Positions 1 through 5,999 of a stretch of 6,948 nucleotides of DNA are shown one piece after another. Position numbers and translations under genes: made by a program. Every line of letters starts with the position of its first letter. Position 1 is the stretch's first letter. The notes under the pieces are model-generated. The model did no database searches and had not been told where the DNA came from. It saw only the letters and a list, made by a program, of their open reading frames with translations. The DNA is from Candidatus Aphodoplasma excrementigallinarum (GTDB taxonomy: Bacteria > Bacillota > Clostridia > UBA1381 > UMGS1253). The DNA lies in assembly GCA_018713805.1 (NCBI GenBank), contig DVOF01000136.1, forward strand, positions 1-6,948, given 5' to 3'.

Positions 1-1149
1 GTACTGAACCCGTCGCTGCGCGTATTTGACATCATTATGGAGACCAAATACGGCACGACCTACAACGCCTATTTTGTACAGGGTGGTGAAAAGAGCGCGC
101 TCGTTGAAACCGTCCATGCAAAGTATTTTGACGAATACATCGAAAACATCGCTTCCATCACCGATGTATCGAAGATCGACTATTTGATTTTAAACCATAC
201 CGAGCCGGACCATACCGGCAGCGTGGAGCGTCTGCTTGCGCTGAACCCGAATATCGAGGTTATTGCAACCGCCGCTGGCATGAAATATGTAAGCGCAATT
301 GCAAACCGGGAAATCAAGGCAAAAATCGTCAAACAGGGCGACACGCTCGACCTGGGCGGGAAAACGCTTACGTTTATCCCCTCTCCGTTTTTACACTGGC
401 CGGACTCGATGTTTACGTATCTGCCGGAGGACAAGGTCCTGTTCTCGTGCGACATGTTCGGCTGCCACTACTGCGAGCCGCGCATGTTTGACACGCTTGT
501 GGCAGACAAAGAAGCGTATGACGATGCGTTCCTCTACTACTATACCGCGATCTTTTCGCCGTTCAAGCCGCACGTGCTCGCCGGCATCGAAAAGGTAGAG
601 GGGCTGGAGAAGGATTTCATCTGCACAAGCCACGGCCCCGTGCTGACGAAGGCGACCATGGACAGCGTGATTGGCAAGTATAAGGCGTGGTCCACGCCCG
701 CTACAAAGGAGAAAAAGAGCGCGGCAATCCTGTATGTTTCGGCATACGGTTACACGCGTGAGCTGGCGCAAAAAGCATACGAAATTGCCTGCGAGCTGGG
801 GTTTGACGCGCAGATCCGCGATATCATCAAGCAGGACGCAGCAGAAAGCGCCGCGCTTGCCAACGAAAGCGACATCCTGCTGTTTGGCTCGCCGACAATC
901 AACCGCGACGCATTAAAGCCCGTATGGGACACAATCAGCTCAATCGACGCGGTCAACTGCATGAAAAAGCCCGCCCTTGTATTCGGCTCCTACGGTTGGA
1001 GCGGGGAGGCGGTCGGCGCGCTGAAGACGCGTCTGGAAGGGTTAAAGTTCAACGTATACGGCGACGGCTTCCGGGTAAACTTCAAGCCGTCGGACAAGGA
1101 TATGCAGGACTTTGAAGCCTATGTGCGCGAGTTTTTCGCACAGGTTTAA
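1..1149 (+). CDS. fprA: Flavodiiron protein, FprA family (5'-truncated by window edge)
   Basis: Flavodiiron proteins are cytoplasmic enzymes that reduce O2 to water and/or NO to N2O, protecting anaerobes. The frame is open from base 1 and reads VLNPSLRVFDII before the first ATG at 37. That is family sequence, so the ATG is internal and the true start lies off the left edge, roughly 10-20 residues upstream. Counting from base 1, a metallo-beta-lactamase-like domain carries all diiron ligands: HTEPDH (H66, E68, D70), H132 in PFLHWPD, D151 in FSCDMFG and H211 in TSHGP. Their spacing matches Desulfovibrio ROO. A flavodoxin domain follows from about residue 238, with FMN-loop motifs SAYGYT, FGSPTINRD and FGSYGWSGEAV. 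The protein ends after the flavodoxin fold with no rubredoxin or flavin-reductase extension, so a separate electron donor is inferred. Family assignment is very secure; O2 versus NO preference cannot be read from the sequence. Confidence 0.96.
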   Translation, partial: VLNPSLRVFDIIMETKYGTTYNAYFVQGGEKSALVETVHAKYFDEYIENIASITDVSKIDYLILNHTEPDHTGSVERLLALNPNIEVIATAAGMKYVSAIANREIKAKIVKQGDTLDLGGKTLTFIPSPFLHWPDSMFTYLPEDKVLFSCDMFGCHYCEPRMFDTLVADKEAYDDAFLYYYTAIFSPFKPHVLAGIEKVEGLEKDFICTSHGPVLTKATMDSVIGKYKAWSTPATKEKKSAAILYVSAYGYTRELAQKAYEIACELGFDAQIRDIIKQDAAESAALANESDILLFGSPTINRDALKPVWDTISSIDAVNCMKKPALVFGSYGWSGEAVGALKTRLEGLKFNVYGDGFRVNFKPSDKDMQDFEAYVREFFAQV

Positions 1150-1160
1150 TTTCATTTCAT

Positions 1161-1190
1161 AAAAAAGGCAGGCGGGCCGCCTGCCTTTTT
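1161..1190. terminator. Bidirectional rho-independent terminator
   Basis: A perfect inverted repeat at 1167-1185 (arms GGCAGGCGG and CCGCCTGCC around one central base; realistically 7-8 bp of stem with a 3-5 nt loop) has six A on its left and five T on its right. It therefore reads as a terminator on either strand. It lies midway in the 57-bp gap between the convergent stops of the flavodiiron gene and the deacetylase gene, so it probably serves both. Confidence 0.93.
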
Positions 1191-1206
1191 ATTTTATCAG
1201 TAATTC

Positions 1207-2049
1207 TCACAGTTCGTCCAAACTCTTGAACGTATACCCCGCCGCCTTTGCGTCGGTAATGATCTGTTCAAGCGCGTCCGCATTGTCCTTCGATACCGCG
1301 TGCAGCAGGAGGATTGCGCCATCGTGCAGGTATGGCATCACATGGTCGTAGGCATACTGCGCGCCGTTGACCTTATCCTTTTCCCAATCTGCATACGCAA
1401 AGCTCCAAAACACGCTCTTATAGCCCAAATCTTTGCTGACTGCGAGCGTCTTTTCGCTGAACTCGCCCTTTGGCGGGCGCAGATAGCGCATATGCTGCCC
1501 CGTCAGCGCAAAAAACTGCTCATCCAGGCCGGTGATTTCCTTCGCGAGCGTCGTCACGTCGGGCACCTCCGGCATGGAGGGGTGGTTCTGTGTATGGTTG
1601 CCGACGATATGCCCCTCGTCCACCATACGCTTGACCAGCTCCGCCTCATTTTTAAGATAATCCCCCGTAATGAAAAACGCCGCCGGCGTCTGCGTTTTTT
1701 TCAGCACGTCGAGGATTTGCCCGGTGTAGCCGTTCTCATACCCTTCGTCAAATGTCAGGTACAAATTCTTCCCGCCGCTTTTCGACAGGTACACCCCGTC
1801 AAATTCGCTGAGCGTTTTTGTAATGGACTCCGGCACCTCCGGCTTTTCGCCTTTTACTTTTTTTAGGCCCCAGGCAATCTTGTCGTTGCTCAGCTGGGAA
1901 TAGATTTCCGCCGGGTACAGCGTCGGCTCCGGCGCCTGCGCCTCCGTACTGACCGAGGAGGCATTCTCCGGCTCCGGTTCCCCCTTACAGCCCGTCAGGC
2001 ACGAAATAAGCAAAAAACATGCGATAATCCCTGCAAAATACCGTTTCAT
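1207..2049 (-). CDS. pdaA: PdaA-like polysaccharide deacetylase, lipoprotein
   Basis: This is a 280-residue NodB-fold (carbohydrate esterase 4) protein closest in motif wording to PdaA, which removes the N-acetyl group of muramic acid on the way to the muramic delta-lactam of spore cortex. Visible motifs are TFDEGYENGY (99-108, catalytic Asp101), NHTQNHP (151-157, metal His152 and His156), RPPKG (191-195), FWSFAYADW (214-222) and LLLHAVSKDN (247-256, His250). The N-terminus is a lipoprotein signal: KR, a hydrophobic stretch, then lipobox LTGC with Cys21. Anchoring to the outer face of the membrane is inferred, followed by an acidic Pro/Glu/Ser linker at about 22-45. GGAGGGG at 2061-2055 lies five bases from the ATG, fixing the start. 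It is transcribed alone toward the flavodiiron gene. Cortex function is inferred from family; another peptidoglycan deacetylase role is possible. Confidence 0.92.
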   Translation of the reverse strand: MKRYFAGIIACFLLISCLTGCKGEPEPENASSVSTEAQAPEPTLYPAEIYSQLSNDKIAWGLKKVKGEKPEVPESITKTLSEFDGVYLSKSGGKNLYLTFDEGYENGYTGQILDVLKKTQTPAAFFITGDYLKNEAELVKRMVDEGHIVGNHTQNHPSMPEVPDVTTLAKEITGLDEQFFALTGQHMRYLRPPKGEFSEKTLAVSKDLGYKSVFWSFAYADWEKDKVNGAQYAYDHVMPYLHDGAILLLHAVSKDNADALEQIITDAKAAGYTFKSLDEL

Positions 2050-2059
2050 TGTAACCCCT

Positions 2060-2121
2060 CCGTATCCATTCGCTTCCTGCGCCGATACCGGCGCAATTCA
2101 TATATATGCGAATCCATACGG
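2060..2121 (-). promoter_or_regulatory. Nested inverted repeat in the pdaA leader
   Basis: Two 14-base arms, 2060-2073 (CCGTATCCATTCGC on +) and 2108-2121 (GCGAATCCATACGG on +), pair as 6 bp, a 2x2 mismatch (C/C on +), then 6 bp. Inside them is a second perfect hairpin at 2078-2095, TGCGCCG-ATAC-CGGCGCA (7 bp, tetraloop). On the mRNA strand the proximal arm runs into the GGAGGGG of pdaA, sharing its first two G. If the whole region is transcribed, the outer stem would border and partly occlude the ribosome binding site. If transcription starts inside, the arms would be DNA operator half-sites. I recognise no riboswitch family. The pairing is seen; the function is inferred. Confidence 0.5.
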
Positions 2122-2131
2122 TTTTATGGCA

Positions 2132-2155
2132 GAAAAAAAGCGGGGCATGCCCGCT
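2132..2155 (-). terminator. Rho-independent terminator of the aroC-sigma-anti-sigma unit
   Basis: On the - strand, AGCGGG-CATGC-CCCGCT (2155-2139) forms a 6-bp stem with a 5-nt loop, followed by a run of seven T (2139-2133, the first T being also the last base of the stem). The stem begins within the anti-sigma stop codon (TAG, 2156-2154), so there is no 3' untranslated spacer. Confidence 0.88.
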
Positions 2156-3224
2156 AATTTTTTGTATCGATTTGTATATAGCAGTGTCCGCTGCTGTCGT
2201 CCTCTTTTGTGATGCTGCCCGTCTCCTGCAGTCCATCCAGCGAGCGCAGCGCCGTCAGGCACGACTCGAAATTGACGTCAAGCACCCTCGCCTCGATCCG
2301 GCCCTCAGACTCCGTCACAGAACCAAAGCTGCCGAGCAGTGCCACGACCTGATCGTACAGCGCAGCATCCTTGAGCTTAAAGCTTGCAACTGTTGTAACA
2401 CTTGCATTCGGCTCGACCGAGAACGCATTCGGGTCGCCTCCGCCAGTAGCCGCCACGTCCGGCTCCCCGCCGCCCGTGTTATTTGCTCCCGGCCGGGGGA
2501 TACCAACATCCGGCGTTGCCGTCGCTGCCGGAACCTCCTTCACAGTCCCTCTCGGCTCCTCCGTGTTCGGAGCTGTCGTCTCTGCAGGCGGCTCAATCGG
2601 CATAGGCGAAGTAGTCGTCTGTGCCGCAGACGGCACTTCCGGTACCGCTGATTCCTGCTGCGGCTCCTGCTGTATATTCGTATCCGCGCCCGTATCGCCC
2701 TGCGCTATTTTGGGCGCAGAGGGTACATCGGACGGTTGCTGCCCCGCATCTGTTGCACCGTCAGTTGGCGCTGCGATAGATGTATTTTCCTCCGGCTGTG
2801 CCGGAATGATTTCCACATCAGAAGGCGGCAAATCCGTTCCTGCCGCCGGGGACGAAACCGGCCCCGTCACAGGCGGCTGAACCGAATTGTTGCTTACTGC
2901 CGCATAAATCCCAATTGTAAGTACAAGGCACGCCGCAATCGTCGCGTAGGTACGCATGTCCTTCCACATTGTCCTCCAGCCAAGCGGACGATTCTTTTTC
3001 GCCTCGGCCTCCAGCCGCTCGTGCAGGCTGCTGCAGAAGGCCTTATCCGCCTCCGGGAACGTCAGCGTATGGAACGCCGCGCTCAGAGACTTGAGTTGCT
3101 TTAACTCCTCCCGGCACGATTCGCATGATGCAAGATGCTCCGCTACCTGCTGCTGCGCGGCAACGCCAAGCTCGCCGTCATAGTAGGCCGATAACAGATT
3201 TTTTACTTCTTCACAGGTAAGCAT
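2154..3224 (-). CDS. Zinc-finger anti-sigma factor with long extracytoplasmic region
   Basis: Membrane anti-sigma factors of this kind bind their cognate ECF sigma in the cytoplasm and free it when an envelope signal is sensed. The 356-residue protein begins with a ZAS/zf-HC2 domain: Cys4, then HLASCESC (His30, Cys34, Cys37), the H-x3-C-x2-C pattern. A single membrane span lies at about 92-110. Outside is a stalk of about 160 residues (about 112-268) rich in Pro, Ala, Thr, Glu and Gln with a small TGGGEPDVA/TGGGDPNAF tandem. A compact C-terminal region (about 275-356) has an alternating strand/helix look and two cysteines (322, 348). The end domain loosely resembles DUF4349-like folds; I would not name it. 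A longer frame starts at 3230, but that ATG touches the Shine-Dalgarno, so I chose the ATG at 3224. It lies 45 bp after the sigma gene. Confidence 0.9.
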   Translation of the reverse strand: MLTCEEVKNLLSAYYDGELGVAAQQQVAEHLASCESCREELKQLKSLSAAFHTLTFPEADKAFCSSLHERLEAEAKKNRPLGWRTMWKDMRTYATIAACLVLTIGIYAAVSNNSVQPPVTGPVSSPAAGTDLPPSDVEIIPAQPEENTSIAAPTDGATDAGQQPSDVPSAPKIAQGDTGADTNIQQEPQQESAVPEVPSAAQTTTSPMPIEPPAETTAPNTEEPRGTVKEVPAATATPDVGIPRPGANNTGGGEPDVAATGGGDPNAFSVEPNASVTTVASFKLKDAALYDQVVALLGSFGSVTESEGRIEARVLDVNFESCLTALRSLDGLQETGSITKEDDSSGHCYIQIDTKN

Positions 3225-3230
3225 AGGCAT

Positions 3231-3238
3231 CCTCCTTT
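3231..3238 (-). promoter_or_regulatory. Ribosome binding site deciding the anti-sigma start
   Basis: AAAGGAGG on the - strand abuts the ATG at 3230 (spacing zero) but lies six bases from the ATG at 3224, an ideal distance. Initiation should be at 3224, removing two residues from the longest frame. Confidence 0.85.
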
Positions 3239-3269
3239 CTTCGTCTCAACTACATAGACGCAAAACCGT

Positions 3270-3845
3270 TCAAAAAAGTTCCCGGTATTTTGCAAGTTTT
3301 TCTCGCAGCTGGGCGCGCGCCCGGCTGATACGCGACTTCACCGTCCCAAGCGAGCAGCCCGTCGCCTTTGCAATCTCATTGTAGTCCATGCCCTCGATCT
3401 CCCGCAGGACGATAGCAGTCCGGTATTCCGTATCAAGCTCGCCAATCGCCGTCTCGATTGCCCGGCGAAAAAACGCCTGCTGCGCCGCCTCCTCCGGGTC
3501 GGCAGAACGGTCCGCAACGTCGATCTGCGCGCCGTTCCCGTCGCCGTCCTCCTCCGCCGTCAGGCTCACCGTCGCGGCGCGGCGTTTCCGCCTGCGCAGC
3601 TCGTCGAGGCATACGTTCGTCGCAATCCGGAACAGCCACGTTTTAAAGGAGGACTGCCGGTTAAAGCCCGAAATCGCATGAAAGGCCTTGATAAAGGTTT
3701 CCTGCGCCATGTCGAGCGCGTCCTCGCGGTTTAAAAACATCGAGTACGCATGGTTGATGATCGCCTGCTGATATTGCGCAATCAACTCCTCAAAGGCATG
3801 CACATCCCCCTTCGCGCATTTGTCCAAGAGCGCCTGTTCTTCCAC
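3270..3845 (-). CDS. ECF-family RNA polymerase sigma factor (SigW/RpoE-like)
   Basis: This is a 191-residue group 4 sigma factor that directs RNA polymerase to stress-type promoters. Region 2 spans about residues 10-86, with DALDMAQETFIKAFHAI (core binding) and FKTWLFRIATNVCLDELRRR (-10 melting and recognition). An acidic linker of about 35 residues follows. Region 4 spans about 124-178, ending in a helix-turn-helix, MDYNEIAKATGCSLGTVKSRI, that would read the -35. There is no extra C-terminal domain, so it is a minimal ECF. The start is GTG at 3845 with AAGGGGG nine bases upstream. It lies 38 bp after aroC with no terminator between, and 45 bp before the anti-sigma start, so cotranscription with both is inferred. 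The regulon and signal cannot be read from the sequence; no convincing ECF-type promoter was seen just upstream. Confidence 0.95.
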   Translation of the reverse strand: MEEQALLDKCAKGDVHAFEELIAQYQQAIINHAYSMFLNREDALDMAQETFIKAFHAISGFNRQSSFKTWLFRIATNVCLDELRRRKRRAATVSLTAEEDGDGNGAQIDVADRSADPEEAAQQAFFRRAIETAIGELDTEYRTAIVLREIEGMDYNEIAKATGCSLGTVKSRISRARAQLREKLAKYRELF

Positions 3846-3883
3846 CGGCGTCCACCCCCTTCCCTTTCCGGATTACGAGTATG

Positions 3884-5029
3884 TCAGCGGCTCTCTATAT
3901 CCGCCCGGTATGCCGCATAATTGCGCTTGAGTTCCTCCACGCTGTCGGAGCCAAACTTCTCGCTCACAGCGCGCGCAAGCTCATACGCCACGACCGCCTC
4001 GCACACGACGCCGCATGCGGGAACAGCGCAGATGTCGCTCCGCTCCACACTCGCCTCGACCGGCTTTTTATCGCGTAAATCCACGCTGCCAAGCGGCTTG
4101 TACAGCGTCGGGATTGGCTTCATCGCCGCGCGGACCACGATTGGCTCGCCGTTCGACATGCCGCCCTCAATCCCGCCGGCGCGGTTCGTCGCCCGCGCAA
4201 ATCCTCCCTGATACGAGATTGAATCGTGTACCTGCGAGCCCATGCGCGCCGCCGCCTCAAACCCGAGGCCAACCTCCACGCCCTTGATCGCCTGTACGCT
4301 CATCAGCGCCCCGGCCAGCAACGCGTCGAGCTTCCGGTCGTATTGCACATAGCTCCCAAGCCCTGGCACAACGCCGCGCGCCACGACCTCCACAACGCCG
4401 CCGAGCGACTCGCCCGCCTCACGCGCCGTATCAATCAGCCGCTTTGCCTCCTGTGTGGCCTGCCCGTCATACATGCGCAGCTCCGACGCCGCCACCCGCT
4501 CAATGACATCGTCGTCCCTTACCAGGGACGTATCCTCCACAGAGCCGATACGCACCGTCCTGCTCCACGTTTCGATCCCCAGCTCGGACAGAAGCTGCTG
4601 CGCAACCGCGCCGACCGCGGTGCGGATTGCCGTTTCCCGCGCACTGGCACGCTCGAGCACATTGCGCATATCGCCGTGACGGTACTTGAGCGCGCCGGTC
4701 AGGTCGGCGTGACCCGGACGCGGCACGTATACGGCGCGCCTGCCGTTCGACTCCTCCGTCCCCATCGTATCCTTCCAGTTTTCAAAGTCCCGGTTTCGAA
4801 TCAGCAAGGTAACCGGGCTGCCAAGCGTTTTCCCGCCGCGCACGCCGGTCAGGATCTCGACCCGGTCGGTCTCGATCTTCATCCTGCCGCCGCGCCCATA
4901 ACCGCCCTGGCGCAGGGCAAGGCGCGCGTTAATCTTCTCAATATCCAGCGCAAGGTTCGACGGAAGGCCCTCAATAATCGCTGCCAGGCACTTCCCATGC
5001 GTCTCCCCTGCATCTAAAAACCTCAGCAT
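3884..5029 (-). CDS. aroC: Chorismate synthase
   Basis: This cytoplasmic enzyme of the shikimate pathway converts 5-enolpyruvylshikimate-3-phosphate to chorismate using reduced FMN, feeding aromatic amino acids and folate. The 381-residue protein shows the family hallmarks: AGETHGK (7-13, His11), RQGGYGRGGRM (40-50), RPGHADL (104-110), KYRHGDMRNVLERASARETA (His118 and following), GGIEGGMSNGEP near 275-286 and ERSDICAVPACGVV (329 onward, Asp332). Length is normal. The frame extends to a GTG at 5071, but that codon overlaps the -10 region of the promoter. The ATG at 5029 gives the canonical MLRFL start with AAAGGAG nine bases upstream, so it was chosen. Other aromatic-pathway genes are absent nearby; the gene instead leads an ECF sigma/anti-sigma pair. 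Confidence 0.98.
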   Translation of the reverse strand: MLRFLDAGETHGKCLAAIIEGLPSNLALDIEKINARLALRQGGYGRGGRMKIETDRVEILTGVRGGKTLGSPVTLLIRNRDFENWKDTMGTEESNGRRAVYVPRPGHADLTGALKYRHGDMRNVLERASARETAIRTAVGAVAQQLLSELGIETWSRTVRIGSVEDTSLVRDDDVIERVAASELRMYDGQATQEAKRLIDTAREAGESLGGVVEVVARGVVPGLGSYVQYDRKLDALLAGALMSVQAIKGVEVGLGFEAAARMGSQVHDSISYQGGFARATNRAGGIEGGMSNGEPIVVRAAMKPIPTLYKPLGSVDLRDKKPVEASVERSDICAVPACGVVCEAVVAYELARAVSEKFGSDSVEELKRNYAAYRADIESR

Positions 5030-5047
5030 AATCCGATACTCCTTTGC

Positions 5048-5097
5048 CGCAATATGCGTCCATTGTATCACGAATCAGCGTTTTTCGCAATACGCAT
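5048..5097 (-). repeat. Near-identical 12-bp repeats flanking the aroC promoter
   Basis: CGCAATACGCAT (5086-5097 on +) and CGCAATATGCGT (5048-5059 on +) match at 10 of 12 positions, 38 bp apart. One overlaps the -35 hexamer and the other covers the expected transcription start. The second is also a small dyad, CGCA-ATA-TGCG. Placement fits a pair of repressor half-sites, but no regulator is identified and chance cannot be excluded for so short a match. Confidence 0.35.
5062..5090 (-). promoter_or_regulatory. SigA-type promoter of aroC
   Basis: On the - strand, TTGCGA (5090-5085, 4/6 to the -35 consensus), a 17-bp spacer and TACAAT (5067-5062, 5/6) form a good housekeeping promoter, strengthened by the extended -10 TG-A-TACAAT. 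The start point would be near 5055-5059, leaving a leader of about 26-30 nt before the aroC ATG. It lies just after the esterase terminator, so it begins an independent unit. Confidence 0.8.
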
Positions 5098-5111
5098 TTG
5101 CATTTTCATAC

Positions 5112-5142
5112 AAAAAGCCGCTCCCGCAAAGGCAGGAGCAGC
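5112..5142 (-). terminator. Rho-independent terminator of the esterase gene
   Basis: On the - strand, GCTGCTCCTGC (5142-5132) pairs with GCGGGAGCGGC (5127-5117) over 11 bp including two G-U pairs, loop CTTT, followed by five T (5116-5112). It begins 14 bases after the esterase stop and separates that gene from the aroC promoter. Confidence 0.9.
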
Positions 5143-5156
5143 CTATGCCGGCCCGG

Positions 5157-5948
5157 TTACCGGCTGACCCTCGGATTGATAGACGCAATTTCTTTTACGA
5201 TTTCCTGAATACACGAATCCCAAAAATCCCAAGTGTGCGCGCCAGGGCCTTCCCAGTATGTATAATCGAAGCCGAGCGCCTCCACATGCTTCTTCGCACG
5301 CTGGTTCGACTCGTACAGAAAGTCCTCCGTCCCGCAGAACTGGCGCAGAATGGGCTTCGGCCCACTTGCGGCAACCTTGTCCGCAAGGAAAAACAAATCG
5401 CTTTCGCTTCCGTATAAGGCGCCTTCCGGCCCAAACGCATTGATAATGTCGCGCATAAAATCGGGCGAAATATCAGGGTCATTGCGCCGCTGTTCGCACT
5501 CGCCTGCAATGTCGAGCACGCCGGACATGCTCGCCGCGTAGCAATACTGCTCCGGACGCGCAAGCGCAAGCCGCCATGCGCCGTAACCGCCCATGGAAAG
5601 CCCCGCTACAAACGTATCCTCCCGCGCGGAGGATACGTGGAACATAGCGCTTACCAGCTCCGGCAACTCCTGCGTGCAGAAGTCAAAATACCGGTACCCA
5701 ATCTCCGTATTCGTATAAAACCCGTTATGGACCGTCGGCATGACCACCGCCAGATTCAAATCGCGCACATAACGTTCCAGCCCGGTAAACCGGCTCCACG
5801 CCGCATGGTCGTCCGTATGGCCGTGCAGCAGATAGAGCACCGGCGCCGCCGCGCGGCTTTGCCGCACATTGTCCTGCGGCAAAAGCACATTCATATTCGT
5901 TTTCATCCCTAAAATGTCTGAAGAAATCCCACATTGTAAAAACGCCAA
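5157..5948 (-). CDS. Alpha/beta-hydrolase esterase (tributyrin esterase / FrmB-like)
   Basis: This 263-residue putative esterase belongs to the family holding Lactococcus EstA and S-formylglutathione hydrolase-like enzymes, which hydrolyse short-chain acyl esters. Numbering from the chosen start, the oxyanion region is LLHGHTDDHAAW (40-51), the nucleophile Ser118 lies in GLSMGGYGA, and the likely acid and base are Asp209 in GTEDFLY and His238 in GAHTWDFW. No signal peptide or membrane span is visible, so it is probably cytoplasmic. The longest frame begins at an ATG at 5990, but that codon is inside the yabR terminator hairpin. The in-frame TTG at 5948 gives MAFLQCGISSDILGM, the usual family start, with GGGAG nine bases upstream. 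Natural substrate is unknown; acetyl- or feruloyl-ester activity are alternatives. It is flanked by terminators on both sides. Confidence 0.9.
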   Translation of the reverse strand: MAFLQCGISSDILGMKTNMNVLLPQDNVRQSRAAAPVLYLLHGHTDDHAAWSRFTGLERYVRDLNLAVVMPTVHNGFYTNTEIGYRYFDFCTQELPELVSAMFHVSSAREDTFVAGLSMGGYGAWRLALARPEQYCYAASMSGVLDIAGECEQRRNDPDISPDFMRDIINAFGPEGALYGSESDLFFLADKVAASGPKPILRQFCGTEDFLYESNQRAKKHVEALGFDYTYWEGPGAHTWDFWDSCIQEIVKEIASINPRVSR

Positions 5949-5957
5949 AACATTCCA

Positions 5958-5962
5958 CTCCC
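5958..5962 (-). promoter_or_regulatory. Ribosome binding site deciding the esterase TTG start
   Basis: GGGAG on the - strand is followed after nine bases by the TTG at 5948. It sits immediately after the T-run of the preceding terminator, which rules against initiation at the upstream ATG at 5990. An ATG at 5953 is out of frame. Confidence 0.65.
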
Positions 5963-5964
5963 AT

Positions 5965-5992
5965 AAAAATATGCTGCCCTGCGGCAGCATAT
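5965..5992 (-). terminator. Rho-independent terminator after yabR
   Basis: On the - strand, ATATGCTGCC-GCAG-GGCAGCATAT (5992-5969) is a perfect 10-bp stem with a 4-nt loop, ending in a T run (5969-5965). The stem starts seven bases after the yabR stop. Its T-run ends only two bases before the esterase ribosome binding site. Confidence 0.9.
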
Positions 5993-5999
5993 CAAATTT

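Noticed and set aside
1300..1866. 188-residue + strand frame
   Set aside because: It is antisense to the conserved motifs of the pdaA deacetylase and shows no domain of its own.
2096..2132. Promoter for pdaA, including SigG/SigE/SigK-like sequences around GCATATATATG
   Set aside because: GTATG and CATATATA resemble parts of sporulation promoters, but spacing and -10 positions do not fit any one consensus, and the SigA match is only 4/6 with poor spacing.
2371..2880. 169-residue + strand frame rich in Gly, Ser, Val and Pro
   Set aside because: It mirrors the low-complexity stalk of the anti-sigma factor; the skewed composition on one strand keeps the other open. No ribosome binding site or family features.
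3242..3260. Small hairpin CGTCT-9 nt-AGACG before the anti-sigma ribosome binding site
   Set aside because: Five base pairs with a nine-base loop is weak and expected by chance.
3900..3940. GGAACT (3935-3930, - strand) as an ECF-type -35 upstream of the sigma gene
   Set aside because: It encodes the aroC residues Glu-Leu, and no matching -10 (CGT-type) occurs at 16-17 bp; probably chance.
4226..5017. 263-residue open frame on the + strand
   Set aside because: It lies wholly antisense to aroC, is Arg/His/Pro-rich with no recognisable domain, and is the usual shadow of a high-GC conserved gene.
5030..5071. GTG at 5071 as the aroC start
   Set aside because: The codon is next to the -10 hexamer, upstream of the expected transcription start, and family members begin at MLRFL; the Shine-Dalgarno serves 5029.
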